The position numbers and the translations under genes are program-made. DNA of 64,000 nt from Algoriphagus aquaeductus. Its GTDB lineage: Bacteria > Bacteroidota > Bacteroidia > Cytophagales > Cyclobacteriaceae. The notes under the pieces are model-generated. The model made no database searches. It had not been told where the DNA came from and saw nothing but the letters and a program-made list of their open reading frames with translations. The stretch spans positions 62,001 to 126,000 of the forward strand of contig NZ_QKTX01000012.1 in the NCBI RefSeq assembly GCF_003253485.1, in the 5' to 3' direction. How positions within the stretch are numbered: the stretch's first letter is position 1; each line of letters opens with the position of its first letter. Positions 50,672 to 60,843 of the stretch are shown one piece after another.

Positions 50672-52207
50672 ATGAACAAAATCGAAGATTTCAAAAACCA
50701 TTTGGCTCTAGGCCAACAGTTTAAAAAAGACTACATCATCTTGGGAACCGGAATTTTGGACGGAGCACCCTTAGAAGGCGCTCAGATCAAAATTCCCCTG
50801 AAAACCCTAAATCGGCATGGCTTGATAGCCGGTGCTACCGGAACCGGAAAAACCAAAACTTTACAGGTGATTGCCGAACAGCTTTCTTTGAAGGGAATCC
50901 CTTCCGTATTGATGGATCTGAAGGGAGATCTTTCTGGATTGGCGATGTCAGGCGAAGCTTCAGACTTTATACTCAAAAGATCAGCAACTATTGGGGTTGA
51001 TTTCAATCCTCAGGGGCTTCCGGTAGAGTTGATGTCCATTTCCAACGAAAAAGGAGTTAGGCTAAAGGCGACCGTTTCTGAATTTGGCCCGGTGTTGATT
51101 TCTCAGATTTTGGAGTTGAATGATACCCAAAGAGGGGTTGTGGCATTGATTTTTAGGTATTGTGATTTGCATCACTTGCCACTGATTGATTTGAAAGATT
51201 TCAAACGGGTCCTTCAATACATTACCAATGAAGGCAAATCTGCTATTGAAAAAGAATTTGGCCAAGTCTCTTCGGCTTCTGTCAATACAATCATGCGTAA
51301 AATCATTGAATTGGAACAACAGGGGGCAGATCGTTTTTTTGGAGAGTTATCGTTTGATGTGGATGATTTCGTCCGGACCAAGGAAGGCAAAGGGGTGATC
51401 TCGGTGATTCGGCTTACCGACATTCAAAGCAAGCCCAAGATGTTTTCCACGTTTATGTTAAGTTTGCTATCAGAGATTTATGAAACTTTTCCTGAGCAGG
51501 GAGATGCAGATCAGCCCAAACTCTGCTTGTTTATTGATGAGGCACATTTGGTCTTCTCCAATGCTTCCAAAGACCTTCTGGAAAAGATTGAGGCGATTAT
51601 CAAACTCATTAGGTCCAAAGGGGTTGGCGTATATTTCTGTACCCAGACACCGACGGATGTCCCGGACAGTGTTCTTGGTCAGCTTGGTCTGAAAGTCCAG
51701 CATGCACTAAGAGCTTTTACAGCCAAAGACCGAAAAGCAATCACCAAAACCGCGGAAAACTATCCGGATTCGCCTTTTTACAAAACATCAGAAGTCCTAA
51801 CTTCCATGGGGATTGGAGAGGCTTTAGTCACTGCCTTGAATGAAAAGGGGATTCCTACTCCTCTTGCCCATACCTTGGTGAGAGCTCCGATTACCCGCAT
51901 GGATATTCTTACAGAGGGAGAAATCGACCGTTTGGTTGCCACCTCTGATCTGGCCAAAAAGTATAATATGGATTTAGATCACGATAGCGCATTTGAAATC
52001 CTGGAGCGAAAAATGATGGATATCCAACGGCAACAGGAAAATACCCCAACTCCAAGCTCTCCTCCAAAAACGACAACCCGTACCAAACAGGATGAATCAT
52101 TGATTGAGGAATTGAGCAAAAATACCATGGTCCGTCAATTGGGCAGGACTTTGTTCCGAGAGTTGGCAAGAGGAATTTTGGGATCTTTTTCAGGTAGAAA
52201 AAGGTAA
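50672..52207 (+). CDS. HerA-like ATPase (DUF853, YjgR family)
   Basis: A 511-aa FtsK/HerA-type P-loop ATPase. Walker A GATGTGKTKT at about residues 53-62, the DLKGDLSG strand, Walker B LCLFIDEAHLVF, and a sensor region IRSKGVGVYFCTQTPTDVPDSVLGQL. YjgR-type proteins form cytosolic hexamers; a DNA or protein translocation role is presumed. It lies far from the restriction operon and is likely a core gene, not part of a defence HerA-NurA pair, since no NurA-like nuclease is adjacent. Confidence 0.9.
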   Translation: MNKIEDFKNHLALGQQFKKDYIILGTGILDGAPLEGAQIKIPLKTLNRHGLIAGATGTGKTKTLQVIAEQLSLKGIPSVLMDLKGDLSGLAMSGEASDFILKRSATIGVDFNPQGLPVELMSISNEKGVRLKATVSEFGPVLISQILELNDTQRGVVALIFRYCDLHHLPLIDLKDFKRVLQYITNEGKSAIEKEFGQVSSASVNTIMRKIIELEQQGADRFFGELSFDVDDFVRTKEGKGVISVIRLTDIQSKPKMFSTFMLSLLSEIYETFPEQGDADQPKLCLFIDEAHLVFSNASKDLLEKIEAIIKLIRSKGVGVYFCTQTPTDVPDSVLGQLGLKVQHALRAFTAKDRKAITKTAENYPDSPFYKTSEVLTSMGIGEALVTALNEKGIPTPLAHTLVRAPITRMDILTEGEIDRLVATSDLAKKYNMDLDHDSAFEILERKMMDIQRQQENTPTPSSPPKTTTRTKQDESLIEELSKNTMVRQLGRTLFRELARGILGSFSGRKR

Positions 52208-52242
52208 TCGTAGCTTGTATTAAACCAATTGAAAATACGTCT

Positions 52243-53448
52243 TTGAAAATCGCAATAATAGGTGGGGGAGCGGCAGGCTTTTTTGCCGCAATCCATGCCA
52301 GTGGTCCGGGCAATGAAGTAACGATTTTTGAAAAGTCACCCAAAATCCTTTCAAAAGTCCGAATTTCAGGTGGGGGGAGATGCAATGTCACGCATCAGCC
52401 AATGGAAATTTCCAAGTTGATAAAAAATTATCCCCGAGGAGAAAAGTTCCTTAAAAAAGCTTTCCGTCATTTTTCCATTTCGGATACTTTCAAATGGTTT
52501 GAATCCCGGGGCGTATCCTTAAAAATCGAATCAGATGGAAGGGTTTTTCCGATTACCGATGACTCCCAAACCATCATCCATGCGCTTGTAAGTGAAGCGG
52601 ATAAGCTAGATGTAAAGCAGATCCGTTCTACAGGAATTAAAGATATCAAGCAACATGGAGATGGATTTGACTTGATCAGTGAAAAGGGTCATTTTTTCTT
52701 TGACAAGGTAATCGTAGCGGCAGGAGGTCATCCCAATTTGGATTCTTACGGATTTCTCAAGTCCCTGAATCATAAAATAGTAAAGCCTATTCCTTCGCTT
52801 TTTACTTTCAATGCTCCAAATGAATCAATCCGTGAACTGATGGGGATTTCGATGCCCAATGCTCAGGTAAAAATTGAAGGGACCAAACTGACCTATCAAG
52901 GACCAGTATTGATTACCCATTGGGGAATCAGTGGTCCCGCCGTTTTAAAATTGTCTGCTTTCGGTGCTCAATGGCTTTTTGATCATCAGTACCAGGCCAA
53001 AGCGCAAATCAATTGGAATGCCGAATTGGGAGAGGGTAATTACCTGAATCAAATCCTGAATTATTCCCAATCCCATCCAAATCGAAAAATATACAATCAT
53101 CCACTTTTTGAAGTTCCGTCAAGATTGTGGGAGCATTTTTGCGGAAAATCCGGGATTGAAGAGGGGCAGCTCTTCGGAAATCTTCCAAAAAAGAGCCTAA
53201 ACCGCTTAGTACAAAACCTTTTTTGCTATATTTTGGAAGTCAAAGGGAAGACTACCTTCAAGGAAGAGTTTGTCACCGCCGGAGGAATTTCTCTGGAGGA
53301 GGTCAACCCGGACACCATGCAAAGTATTTATCACCCCAATCTTTACTTTGCGGGAGAGGTATTAAATCTGGATGGAATCACAGGAGGCTTTAATTTTCAA
53401 GCCGCTTGGACCACAGGTTATATCGCCGGAGTTTCAGCAAAATTGTAA
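52243..53448 (+). CDS. HI0933-family flavoprotein (BaiN-like NAD(P)/FAD oxidoreductase)
   Basis: A 401-aa FAD-binding protein: KIAIIGGGAAGFFAAIHA (dinucleotide motif), KVRISGGGRCNVTH, GGHPNLDSYGF, HWGISGPAVL, FVTAGGISLEEV and LDGITGGFNFQAAWTTGYIAG, the standard motif series of the HI0933 family. The frame opens with TTG at 52243, eight codons before GGGAAG; no ATG is available, so TTG initiation is likely. Reaction unknown; related enzymes reduce unsaturated bile acids or other substrates. Confidence 0.9.
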   Translation: MKIAIIGGGAAGFFAAIHASGPGNEVTIFEKSPKILSKVRISGGGRCNVTHQPMEISKLIKNYPRGEKFLKKAFRHFSISDTFKWFESRGVSLKIESDGRVFPITDDSQTIIHALVSEADKLDVKQIRSTGIKDIKQHGDGFDLISEKGHFFFDKVIVAAGGHPNLDSYGFLKSLNHKIVKPIPSLFTFNAPNESIRELMGISMPNAQVKIEGTKLTYQGPVLITHWGISGPAVLKLSAFGAQWLFDHQYQAKAQINWNAELGEGNYLNQILNYSQSHPNRKIYNHPLFEVPSRLWEHFCGKSGIEEGQLFGNLPKKSLNRLVQNLFCYILEVKGKTTFKEEFVTAGGISLEEVNPDTMQSIYHPNLYFAGEVLNLDGITGGFNFQAAWTTGYIAGVSAKL

Positions 53449-53453
53449 AGTAT

Positions 53454-53801
53454 ATGTCCAATTATTATCCTGAGTTGAATCAACGAATTCTTGATATGTC
53501 GGATGGCGATGAGGAGTTTCGTGAAGAACTCACTCAAGCGATTTACAATGGATTAGTCGAACTCAAGAAAGTCTATGCAGAAGGAACAGTTGAAAAGGAC
53601 TTGGTCAAAATTCAGCAAATCCGGCATAAACTGAAGCCTACACTTTCGATGTTTGAGTTTGATTTATTGACTGAAACTTTACAGGAAGGAAAAGAACTTC
53701 TCGAAACCCAAGGGTTTGATGGAAAGTTTGCCCTGCATTTCGAAGATTTTCTGGAAAAAGTAGACCTCGCTATTCAGGAGGTCGAAAAACTTACAAAATA
53801 A
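53454..53801 (+). CDS. Hpt-like histidine phosphotransfer protein (tentative)
   Basis: A 115-aa all-helical protein started at the ATG at 53454, five bases after the flavoprotein stop; an in-frame codon at 53406 lies inside the previous gene. QIRHKLKPTLSMFEFDLL resembles the Hpt motif HxLKGs, with His in RHKLK as possible phospho-acceptor. Helix order and size fit a single Hpt domain. A link with the orphan kinase at 5171 is possible but not shown. Confidence 0.65.
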   Translation: MSNYYPELNQRILDMSDGDEEFREELTQAIYNGLVELKKVYAEGTVEKDLVKIQQIRHKLKPTLSMFEFDLLTETLQEGKELLETQGFDGKFALHFEDFLEKVDLAIQEVEKLTK

Positions 53802-53833
53802 AACGGAACGATACCCATCGCTCCGGTTTTTTA
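53801..53833 (+). terminator. Imperfect terminator hairpin after the Hpt-like gene
   Basis: AACGGAACGAT and ATCGCTCCGGTT pair imperfectly around ACCC and are followed by T6. Confidence 0.65.
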
Positions 53834-53931
53834 ATACCCTGTGAGAAATGTTTCTTTGCAAAAGTAAACGATCCTTGTTGGCTTGGATTTATGCCAATAT
53901 AAAGTAGAAGTGAAGCTTTCTCCTTTTTATT

Positions 53932-54891
53932 ATGCCCATTTTAATACCTTCCTATCACAAACCACCTTTTTATCTTTTCAACGGTCATTTGGAGACCATT
54001 ATCCCCAGTGTTTATCGGAAGATTGAGGGAGTAGCCTATGAAAGGGAAAAAATTGAAACGCCAGACGGTGACTTTTTGAATCTGGACTGGTCATCAATGG
54101 GAGGCAATCAGCTTTTGGTCATTTCTCATGGACTGGAAGGTGATTCAAGGCGACATTATGCTATGGGTTTGGTGAAGCTTTTTAACCAACATGGAATCGA
54201 TGTACTCGTCTGGAACAACCGTACTTGCGGAGGAGAAATGAACCTCCGACCGATACTTTACCACCATGGGGCGAGTTATGACCTCGACACAGTGATTCAG
54301 CATGTACTCAAAACTCATGCATATGATGAAATTTTCCTCTCAGGAATCAGCATGGGAGGAGCTCAGACTTTGAAGTATTTGGGAGAAAAAGGAGCAGACC
54401 TGCCAAGTCAAATTACCAAAGCAGCCGTCTATTCGACTCCGTGCAATCTTCCTTCCAGTGCCGAGACGCTTAAGTGGAAGTCAAACACATTTTACAAGAA
54501 TCGATTTTTGGGAAAACTCAAAATGAAAATAGCGCTCAAAGCCCAACAGTTTCCCGATTTGATAGATCTGGAATTTCTGCACAAGGTGGACAATTTTGAT
54601 GATTTTGATACCTATTTCACCGCTAGGCTTCACGGCTTCAAAGATGCCAGAGATTTTTATCAAAGCGTTAGCGCAGATAACTGGATGCACCGGATTGCCA
54701 TTCCAACTTTGATCATCAATGCCCTCAATGATCCGCTTTTGGGGAAAGCCTGCTATCCGGTAAAACTTGCTGAATCCAAGTCAGAAATTCTTTTGGAAAT
54801 GCCCAAAAGGGGAGGACATACGGGTTTTACTCTTCAAAATCAAGAGTTTACCTGGACGGAATTGCGGTTTTTGGATTTTTTGAATTCATAA
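53932..54891 (+). CDS. Alpha/beta hydrolase, YheT family
   Basis: A 319-aa serine hydrolase: LFNGHLETIIPS near the N-terminus is the YheT/COG0429 hallmark, the nucleophile is Ser in GISMGG, the acid Asp in NALNDPLLG and the base His in KRGGHTGF. Likely cytosolic esterase; substrate unknown. Normal length, monocistronic. Confidence 0.9.
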   Translation: MPILIPSYHKPPFYLFNGHLETIIPSVYRKIEGVAYEREKIETPDGDFLNLDWSSMGGNQLLVISHGLEGDSRRHYAMGLVKLFNQHGIDVLVWNNRTCGGEMNLRPILYHHGASYDLDTVIQHVLKTHAYDEIFLSGISMGGAQTLKYLGEKGADLPSQITKAAVYSTPCNLPSSAETLKWKSNTFYKNRFLGKLKMKIALKAQQFPDLIDLEFLHKVDNFDDFDTYFTARLHGFKDARDFYQSVSADNWMHRIAIPTLIINALNDPLLGKACYPVKLAESKSEILLEMPKRGGHTGFTLQNQEFTWTELRFLDFLNS

Positions 54892-54915
54892 AAAAGGAGG
54901 CTTTCACCTCCTTTT
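54892..54915. terminator. Terminator between convergent hydrolase and lhgO
   Basis: AAAAGGAGG (54892-54900), loop CTTTCA, CCTCCTTTT (54907-54915); on the minus strand the stem continues into a T-run, so it mainly serves lhgO. Confidence 0.88.
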
Positions 54916-54927
54916 ACCGCTTAGCTG

Positions 54928-56127
54928 TCAAAATCTCTTTAAGGCCATTTCCGCTACGGTACCTCCGATCGATAAGGAGCTGGTTGCTGCCGGACTGGGC
55001 GCGTTCAATACATTGATGGCATATTGAGACTCTCTGATGGCAAAGTCATCCAGCAGTCCTCCGGTGCGGTCACAGGCCTGAGCCCTAACTCCGGCGCCAC
55101 CATCCACCAGATCTGATTCCTGAATTTCGGGAATTAATTCCTGAAGTGCCTTGGTAAAGGCGGTCTTTGAAAAAGAGCGATATAGCTCCCCAAAACCGGT
55201 TTTCCAGTATTTGCCTGCAACTTTTTGAAATCCAGGCCAAGCCAAGGTTTCTGCCAATTCACCCAGATTGATCTGAGATTTTTTATAGCCCTCTCTTCGA
55301 AAAGCCAAAACCGCATTGGGACCGGCTTCCACACCTCCCTTTTTCATTCGTGTAAAATGCACCCCTAGAAAAGGGAAATTGGGATCGGGAACAGGGTAGA
55401 TGAGATTTTTGACCAGGTATTCCCGTTCTTTTTTGAGTTTGTAATATTCACCTCTGAAGGGAATGATTTTCACATCATTGACACCCGCATCATTCATTCT
55501 GGCGACTTTGTCTGAATAAAGACCTGCACAGTTGATGACCAATTTTGCCTGGAATGATCCTTTTGATGTTTCAATATGGCTGATGCCGTCTTTCTGACTT
55601 ATTCCCAGTGCTTTATGTTCCAAAAAAATCGCTCCGCCTTGCTGAATAATTTTGCGACCGTAAGCCAAGGCAACTTGAAAATAATCCACAATTCCTGTTT
55701 GGGGAACATGGATAGCGGCCACGCCGGTACAATACGGCTCATATTCTTTGAGTTCTTCCAAGGTGATCTTCCGGGTGCCGGTCAGCCCGTTTTGTAATCC
55801 TCTGTTTAGAAGAGTCTCCAACAGTGGTTTTTGTTCCTCCCGGGTGGCTACCACTACCTTTCCGGTGATTTCAAATGGGATTTTCTCTTCTTGGCAAAAA
55901 TTTACCAATTCATGATACCCGTTGATGCAATTGGTTGCTTTCAGGGAACCGGGCTTGTAGTATAATCCTGAATGGATTACTCCTGAATTGTTTGCGGTTT
56001 GGTGCTGGGCAAGCTGTGCCTCTTTTTCTAAAATAGCGATTTTAAGATCCGGGCGGGATTTCAGGATTTTCAAACCTGTGGCCAATCCGACTATCCCTCC
56101 ACCGACAATTACTGCATCGTATACCAT
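54928..56127 (-). CDS. lhgO: L-2-hydroxyglutarate oxidase
   Basis: A 399-aa FAD-dependent enzyme oxidising L-2-hydroxyglutarate to 2-oxoglutarate. DAVIVGGGIVGLATGLKIL is the FAD motif; NNSGVIHSGLYYKPGSLKA, ELIPEIQESDLVDGGAGVRAQ and LNAPSPAATSSLSIG are family-specific blocks. Membrane-associated in other bacteria through electron transfer to quinones. Single gene with its own terminator. Confidence 0.93.
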   Translation of the reverse strand: MVYDAVIVGGGIVGLATGLKILKSRPDLKIAILEKEAQLAQHQTANNSGVIHSGLYYKPGSLKATNCINGYHELVNFCQEEKIPFEITGKVVVATREEQKPLLETLLNRGLQNGLTGTRKITLEELKEYEPYCTGVAAIHVPQTGIVDYFQVALAYGRKIIQQGGAIFLEHKALGISQKDGISHIETSKGSFQAKLVINCAGLYSDKVARMNDAGVNDVKIIPFRGEYYKLKKEREYLVKNLIYPVPDPNFPFLGVHFTRMKKGGVEAGPNAVLAFRREGYKKSQINLGELAETLAWPGFQKVAGKYWKTGFGELYRSFSKTAFTKALQELIPEIQESDLVDGGAGVRAQACDRTGGLLDDFAIRESQYAINVLNAPSPAATSSLSIGGTVAEMALKRF

Positions 56128-56294
56128 TACTCCACTTATTTTGTCCCAAATATAGCAGAGCGAACTTCAATATTTGAGTTCAAAAACAATCCTCGGGCTT
56201 TCCCCGTATGGAGATTTTTAAAAACTAGCAAGTTGACAGAAAAAATGAAGCTAACTTGCGGTTGTTTTCATTTCAAGTGCCGACCTATCGATCA

Positions 56295-58772
56295 ATGCTT
56301 CGATCATTTCTTTTAGGAGTAATTCTCCTTTTTTCTCTTTCCGCTCAAGCCCAGTTTATAATCAAAGGAAAAGTCACCGATGCAGAGACGGGAGACCCCA
56401 TCGCCTTTGCCAATGTGTTGATCCAGGGAACCACGATCGGGATGACCACGGATTTTGAAGGAAATTATTTGATCGAAAGCAAAAGCCTGGGAGATAGCTT
56501 GAAGGTGAGTTACCTAGGTTATCTTGCTCAATCTAAACCTTTGGGAAAGCAGGAAGAGCAGACGGTCAACTTCCAGCTTTGGCCCACTTCCTTTGAGTTG
56601 GGGACTTTTGTTTTCGAAGCCGGGGAAAATCCTGCCTTCGAAATTATCCGTCGTGCTTCTTCCAAAAGGAAAGAATTTGACAAACGAAGCCTAGAGGCAT
56701 ACGAAACCAGAAATTACACCAAAATAGAGCTGGATGTTGACAATCTTTCAGAGGATTTCAGACAGCGCAAGTCAGTAAAAGCCGTGACGGCTGTCTTGGA
56801 CAGTATCCGCCAATTGACAAATGACGAAGGAGAGAAAATCCTTCCTGTATTTTTTTCGGAGACACTGTCCACTTTTTATTTTAGAAACAGTCCTGATCTG
56901 AAAAAAGAGATCATTGAAAAAACAAAAGTGACCGGAGTGGGAATTACTGACGGCTCTACTACCTCACAGATTACGGGTTCGGTATTCCAAGAATATAATT
57001 TTTATAAAAACTGGCTCAGAATCCTCGAAAAGGACTTTGTTTCGCCCATTGCGGATGGGTGGAAGACCTATTATGATTATGACCTGATGGATTCTGTTTT
57101 GGTAGGTCAGGACAGCTGCTATCGACTCCAAGTCTATCCAAGAAGAGAGCAGGATTTAGCATTTACCGGGACGATCTGGATCAAAAAGGAGGATTACTCA
57201 CTCAAGCAGGTGGACTTGACGATTCCAAAAGCAGCCAATCTGAATTTTGTGGAAAGGATCAAAATCCAGCAAGAGTTGATTGCCACTGATGCAGGTCCAT
57301 TACTGCCCGCAAAGACCCGGGTTTTGGTGAAAATCGGACAAGTCACTGAAAAGACAGCAGGTCTTTTGGCCAAGTTTTATACTACCTCAGATGTGATTCG
57401 GGTAAATGAACCCATGCCGACTTCATTTTTCAATCAGGCCGTGGAGCTCAAGCCGGATTTCAATCAGTATACAGCAGACTTTTGGAGGAGCACTCGACCT
57501 GACCCCTTGACAGAAGAAGAATTGGCGGTCTTGCAGATGGTGGATACCCTGAAGAAAATCCCCATCATCCGCTTCTATTCAGAAGGGCTGAAATTCTTTG
57601 CGACTGGGTACCTCCCTGTGCGTAAAGTGGATTTGGGACCATGGACTGAGTTTGGGAACTATAACAATGTAGAAGGTCTTCGACTCGGGTTTGGCTTGCG
57701 GTCAAATTTCAAATTTTCCAATAAATGGCTTTTGGAAGGCTATGGCGCCTATGGATTGGTCGATCAGCGGTGGAAATACAAAGCTGCATTAACCCGGATT
57801 TTGGATCGGACCCGCTGGACTACCCTTCAGCTCAGAACTTCCCGAGAGCTCGATCAGGTGGGATTGGAAATGGAAAACTTGGAAGGAAACAGTGTGTTCT
57901 TGGCTGCCAGCCGTTTTGGGACCTTGCGTCGGCCTTTTGTCTCTACCAATCACCGCTTGACTTTTCAACGGGAGTTTTTCAAAGGGTTTTTGTTGACCAC
58001 CGGATTTAATCTGGCTGAATTTGATCCACTGTTTAATTTCTATTACCTCGAAAAGGACACAAGGGAATTCAAAAACCGCTTTGAAACCACTGAATTTCGG
58101 GCAGGAATCCGCTACGGTCGGGATGAAGTCATCATCATCAATGACAACGTAAGGGCTTCCCTTGGCTCCAATCGCTGGCCCATCGTGGAGTTGAACTATG
58201 CCCAGGGGATGGATTTTCTGGGTGGAGATATCCGCTACACCAAGTTGAACTTTTACCTCTACCAACGACTGACCATGGGGATTTTTGGAGTAGGTCGCTA
58301 TGAGTTGGATGCGGGCAAAATCTGGGGAGAAGTGCCTTATCCTGTGTTGAAAAACCATTTGGGAAATGAGACCTTTTTCTATACCACGGCAGCTTTCAAT
58401 ACCATGAATTTCAATGAATTTGCTTCAGATCAGTTTATCAGTTTACGGTATAGACAATCTTTTGAGGGCTTTCTTTTGAATTCCCTTCCCTTGATCAAAA
58501 AGCTGAAATGGAGAATGGTCGGAAGTGCCAATGTACTGATGGGGTCCGTGCGTGATGAAAATGTAGCCAATGTACCCGTATTTGATCCTTTGGGTGTTCC
58601 TTTACGGTCATTTGGAAGACTGGACCCTAGCAAACCCTATGTGGAACTTGGGTATGGAATAGAGAATATTTTCAAGTTTTTCCGGGTGGATTTCTTCCAT
58701 CGGATGACCTACATGGATCAACCTGAGGCCAAACCTTTCCATGTAAAAGTCAGTGCGCAGATTATTTTGTAA
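56295..58772 (+). CDS. DUF5686 outer-membrane protein with carboxypeptidase-like domain
   Basis: An 825-aa protein started at the ATG at 56295 (MLRSFLLGVILLFSLSAQA); a TTG at 56256 would put 13 residues before the signal peptide. The first mature domain is a CarboxypepD_reg-like beta-sandwich (IKGKVTDAETGDPIAFANVLIQG) as in the N-terminal part of TonB-dependent receptors. The rest is the DUF5686 region, ending in beta-barrel-like strands (the last residues VKVSAQIIL). An outer-membrane location is inferred. Ligand unknown. Confidence 0.87.
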   Translation: MLRSFLLGVILLFSLSAQAQFIIKGKVTDAETGDPIAFANVLIQGTTIGMTTDFEGNYLIESKSLGDSLKVSYLGYLAQSKPLGKQEEQTVNFQLWPTSFELGTFVFEAGENPAFEIIRRASSKRKEFDKRSLEAYETRNYTKIELDVDNLSEDFRQRKSVKAVTAVLDSIRQLTNDEGEKILPVFFSETLSTFYFRNSPDLKKEIIEKTKVTGVGITDGSTTSQITGSVFQEYNFYKNWLRILEKDFVSPIADGWKTYYDYDLMDSVLVGQDSCYRLQVYPRREQDLAFTGTIWIKKEDYSLKQVDLTIPKAANLNFVERIKIQQELIATDAGPLLPAKTRVLVKIGQVTEKTAGLLAKFYTTSDVIRVNEPMPTSFFNQAVELKPDFNQYTADFWRSTRPDPLTEEELAVLQMVDTLKKIPIIRFYSEGLKFFATGYLPVRKVDLGPWTEFGNYNNVEGLRLGFGLRSNFKFSNKWLLEGYGAYGLVDQRWKYKAALTRILDRTRWTTLQLRTSRELDQVGLEMENLEGNSVFLAASRFGTLRRPFVSTNHRLTFQREFFKGFLLTTGFNLAEFDPLFNFYYLEKDTREFKNRFETTEFRAGIRYGRDEVIIINDNVRASLGSNRWPIVELNYAQGMDFLGGDIRYTKLNFYLYQRLTMGIFGVGRYELDAGKIWGEVPYPVLKNHLGNETFFYTTAAFNTMNFNEFASDQFISLRYRQSFEGFLLNSLPLIKKLKWRMVGSANVLMGSVRDENVANVPVFDPLGVPLRSFGRLDPSKPYVELGYGIENIFKFFRVDFFHRMTYMDQPEAKPFHVKVSAQIIL

Positions 58773-58774
58773 AA

Positions 58775-59327
58775 ATCATTTGAAAAGTTCGGTATTGGCC
58801 TATTTATCTTCATTTTTTCCAGCTATTTCTCTGTTTTTGCTCAATCCGAACCTGAAACATTCACAGCAAAACATGCGGTTTATCTAGATCTTGGTGGTAA
58901 CGCTGGTCAGTATGCCTTCACCTAGGGAAGGCTTATTCATCAGAATGGTGCCATCAAAGGGATGGGTAGTATTGGTTTTTCACTTTGGGCAGACCGTGTT
59001 AATGGCTCGACGGTTCTTAAATCCTGCGATTCTTATAGAAGTTTCTGGACTTTTAGGAAGAGGCAAGCATCACTTTAAATTAGGTATAGGCGGAACCCCT
59101 CATATTGCTACAAGCTTAAATTTTAATGCTGAAACCTCAGAATTAGAAGATAAGTTGGTGTTTAGTTCTCTAATTCCATTAAGAATCGGTTATAGATACC
59201 AAAAACCCGAAGGTGGATTTTTTTTTAGAGTTGGCTATACCCCATTTTCAAAGTTCCTGTAGGAGGGAGAGAGGATTGGATTTTTACGCCAAATTTTGCA
59301 GGATTGAGTTTTGGAAAGAGTTTTTAG
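58775..59327 (+). pseudogene. Broken gene for a small outer-membrane beta-barrel protein
   Basis: Reading shifts across frames: KFGIGLFIFIFSSYFSVFAQ (signal-like), AVYLDLGGNAGQYAFT-stop, GFSLWADRVNGSTVL, then another frame NPAILIEVSGLLGRGKHHFK, LGIGGTPHIATSLNFN, PLRIGYRYQKPEGGFFFRVG, then a third frame VPVGGREDWIFTPNFAGLSF, ending GKSF-stop. At least one stop and two frameshifts. The alternating strands and the Gly/aromatic-rich end fit a barrel protein. Confidence 0.75.
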
Positions 59328-59519
59328 AGTTAGCTGATTGGATTTTGTTCTGCCTAACTGGGATTTGAGAAATGAGTAAAAATATCTTGAAGTTTTTCTG
59401 AATGGTCTTTTTCTATTGAGGGACCTGCTTTGATATGCCGGGTGGGAAGCGTTTTCGTGTGAAGGTATTTGTGTAAATTATTTTTTAGGTTATTTATGAA
59501 TTTTTCCTAGATTAGGAAT
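59328..59519. other. Spacer before the propeller lipoprotein gene
   Basis: About 190 bp after the broken gene, with no frame or hairpin of note. The promoter of the next gene probably lies near 59480. Confidence 0.35.
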
Positions 59520-60734
59520 ATGATAAGAAGGAACCTAAGAGTTGGAATCTATTTTTTATTCACACTTACTTTCTGCACTTCAGATCCTAAGGGGGTATCT
59601 AAACATACTCAGGATGTAGAGAAAATAGAAATTGACCTTTCCAAAGCGAGAGAGGGGAAGCTATCTGAATTTTTCGAGCCGGAAGTCGAATACATCTGGC
59701 TTAAGGATGATTCAGCCGATGCACAATTGAATGCAGGCTTGCAAAAGATTTTTTTTCATGAGGATAAAATTATTACGTTGGACATTTTTGGTTGCAGATG
59801 TATCCAAATTTTTGATCGATCCGGAAACCTTCTGTCGAAAATCCGAGCCTATGGAGAGGGACCTGAAAAGTACCTTGACTTTGATGACGCGATTATAGTC
59901 GAGGATGAGCTCTTATTGTTGGGCGTTTATCCTCCGAAATTGATGTGGTTTTCCTTGGATGGAAAATTTCTTCGAGAGGAAAAACTGGAAAAACGCGTAA
60001 GTTCTGGCATTTACTCTGAGAAGACGGAGCGATACTATTTCTATTCCAATACCCGTGAACCAGGTGATTTTTTTGTGAGGAGTGTGAATGAAAGTTTTAA
60101 GGATTCCACTGCGTTTTTCCCGTTTCAGGAGGAAGGGTACTTTGGGAATTATCCAAGCAGATATAATTTCCTTAAACTGGAAGGGGATATTTTCTTGGGA
60201 ATGGCATTTCAGGATACGATTTGGCAGGTGAAAGGGGGAAAGTTTGTACCCAAACTGTTTTTTGATTTCGGAAAGTATGCCCAAAGTATGGGAGAAATGA
60301 AAAGGCTCAGTGATTTGGACCCTATTCAGGAACTTGATTTTATCAACAAAAAAGCTAAGCTCTATTTCATCCCACACCAATGGTATTTGACCGAGACATT
60401 TTTTTATTCCGGATTCAAATACGAAGAAAGTTTTTTCAATGTGTTTTATGACAGAAAAAGCAAAGAATCTCATGTAATTAAAGGCCGTTTACAAAATGAT
60501 CTGGATGGAGGTTTCGATCCTTATTCTATCCTTTATCAGTTTGAAGAAGGAATTGTCGGTTTTAATGTTCCAGGCAGAGACCTTTTCAAAGTGCTTCAAA
60601 AAAAGGAATCAGAGCTCGGTCAGGAGACTTTTGAATCCTATCGAAAAAGCCTGGGAAGGGATTGGGTCCAAGTGGCGGAAGATGCAAGGGAATCGGAAAA
60701 CCCGGTTTTGGTCATTTATTCTGTAAAGAAATAG
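59520..60734 (+). CDS. 6-bladed beta-propeller lipoprotein
   Basis: A 404-aa protein with a lipoprotein signal (LTFC, Cys19) and the 6-bladed beta-propeller pattern common in Bacteroidota: IFFHEDKIITLDIFGCRCIQIFD, GNLLSKIRAYGEGPEKYLD and PPKLMWFSLDGKFLREE. Such proteins are surface or periplasmic and of unknown function. It stands alone between a broken barrel gene and thrS. Confidence 0.82.
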   Translation: MIRRNLRVGIYFLFTLTFCTSDPKGVSKHTQDVEKIEIDLSKAREGKLSEFFEPEVEYIWLKDDSADAQLNAGLQKIFFHEDKIITLDIFGCRCIQIFDRSGNLLSKIRAYGEGPEKYLDFDDAIIVEDELLLLGVYPPKLMWFSLDGKFLREEKLEKRVSSGIYSEKTERYYFYSNTREPGDFFVRSVNESFKDSTAFFPFQEEGYFGNYPSRYNFLKLEGDIFLGMAFQDTIWQVKGGKFVPKLFFDFGKYAQSMGEMKRLSDLDPIQELDFINKKAKLYFIPHQWYLTETFFYSGFKYEESFFNVFYDRKSKESHVIKGRLQNDLDGGFDPYSILYQFEEGIVGFNVPGRDLFKVLQKKESELGQETFESYRKSLGRDWVQVAEDARESENPVLVIYSVKK

Positions 60735-60843
60735 AGATTCCTTCCTACATTCCTTTCCCCTAAATTTTTCCTTTGAAGGATGGTTATGCATATTTGCAGC
60801 TTAAACCACCTGCCTGTTTGTATGGGCAGAAAACGAAAATTAC

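Noticed and set aside
50672-52207. HerA-like gene as part of a HerA-NurA or HerA-SIR2 defence system
   Set aside because: The protein is of the DUF853/YjgR type and its neighbours are housekeeping genes with no nuclease or SIR2 partner.
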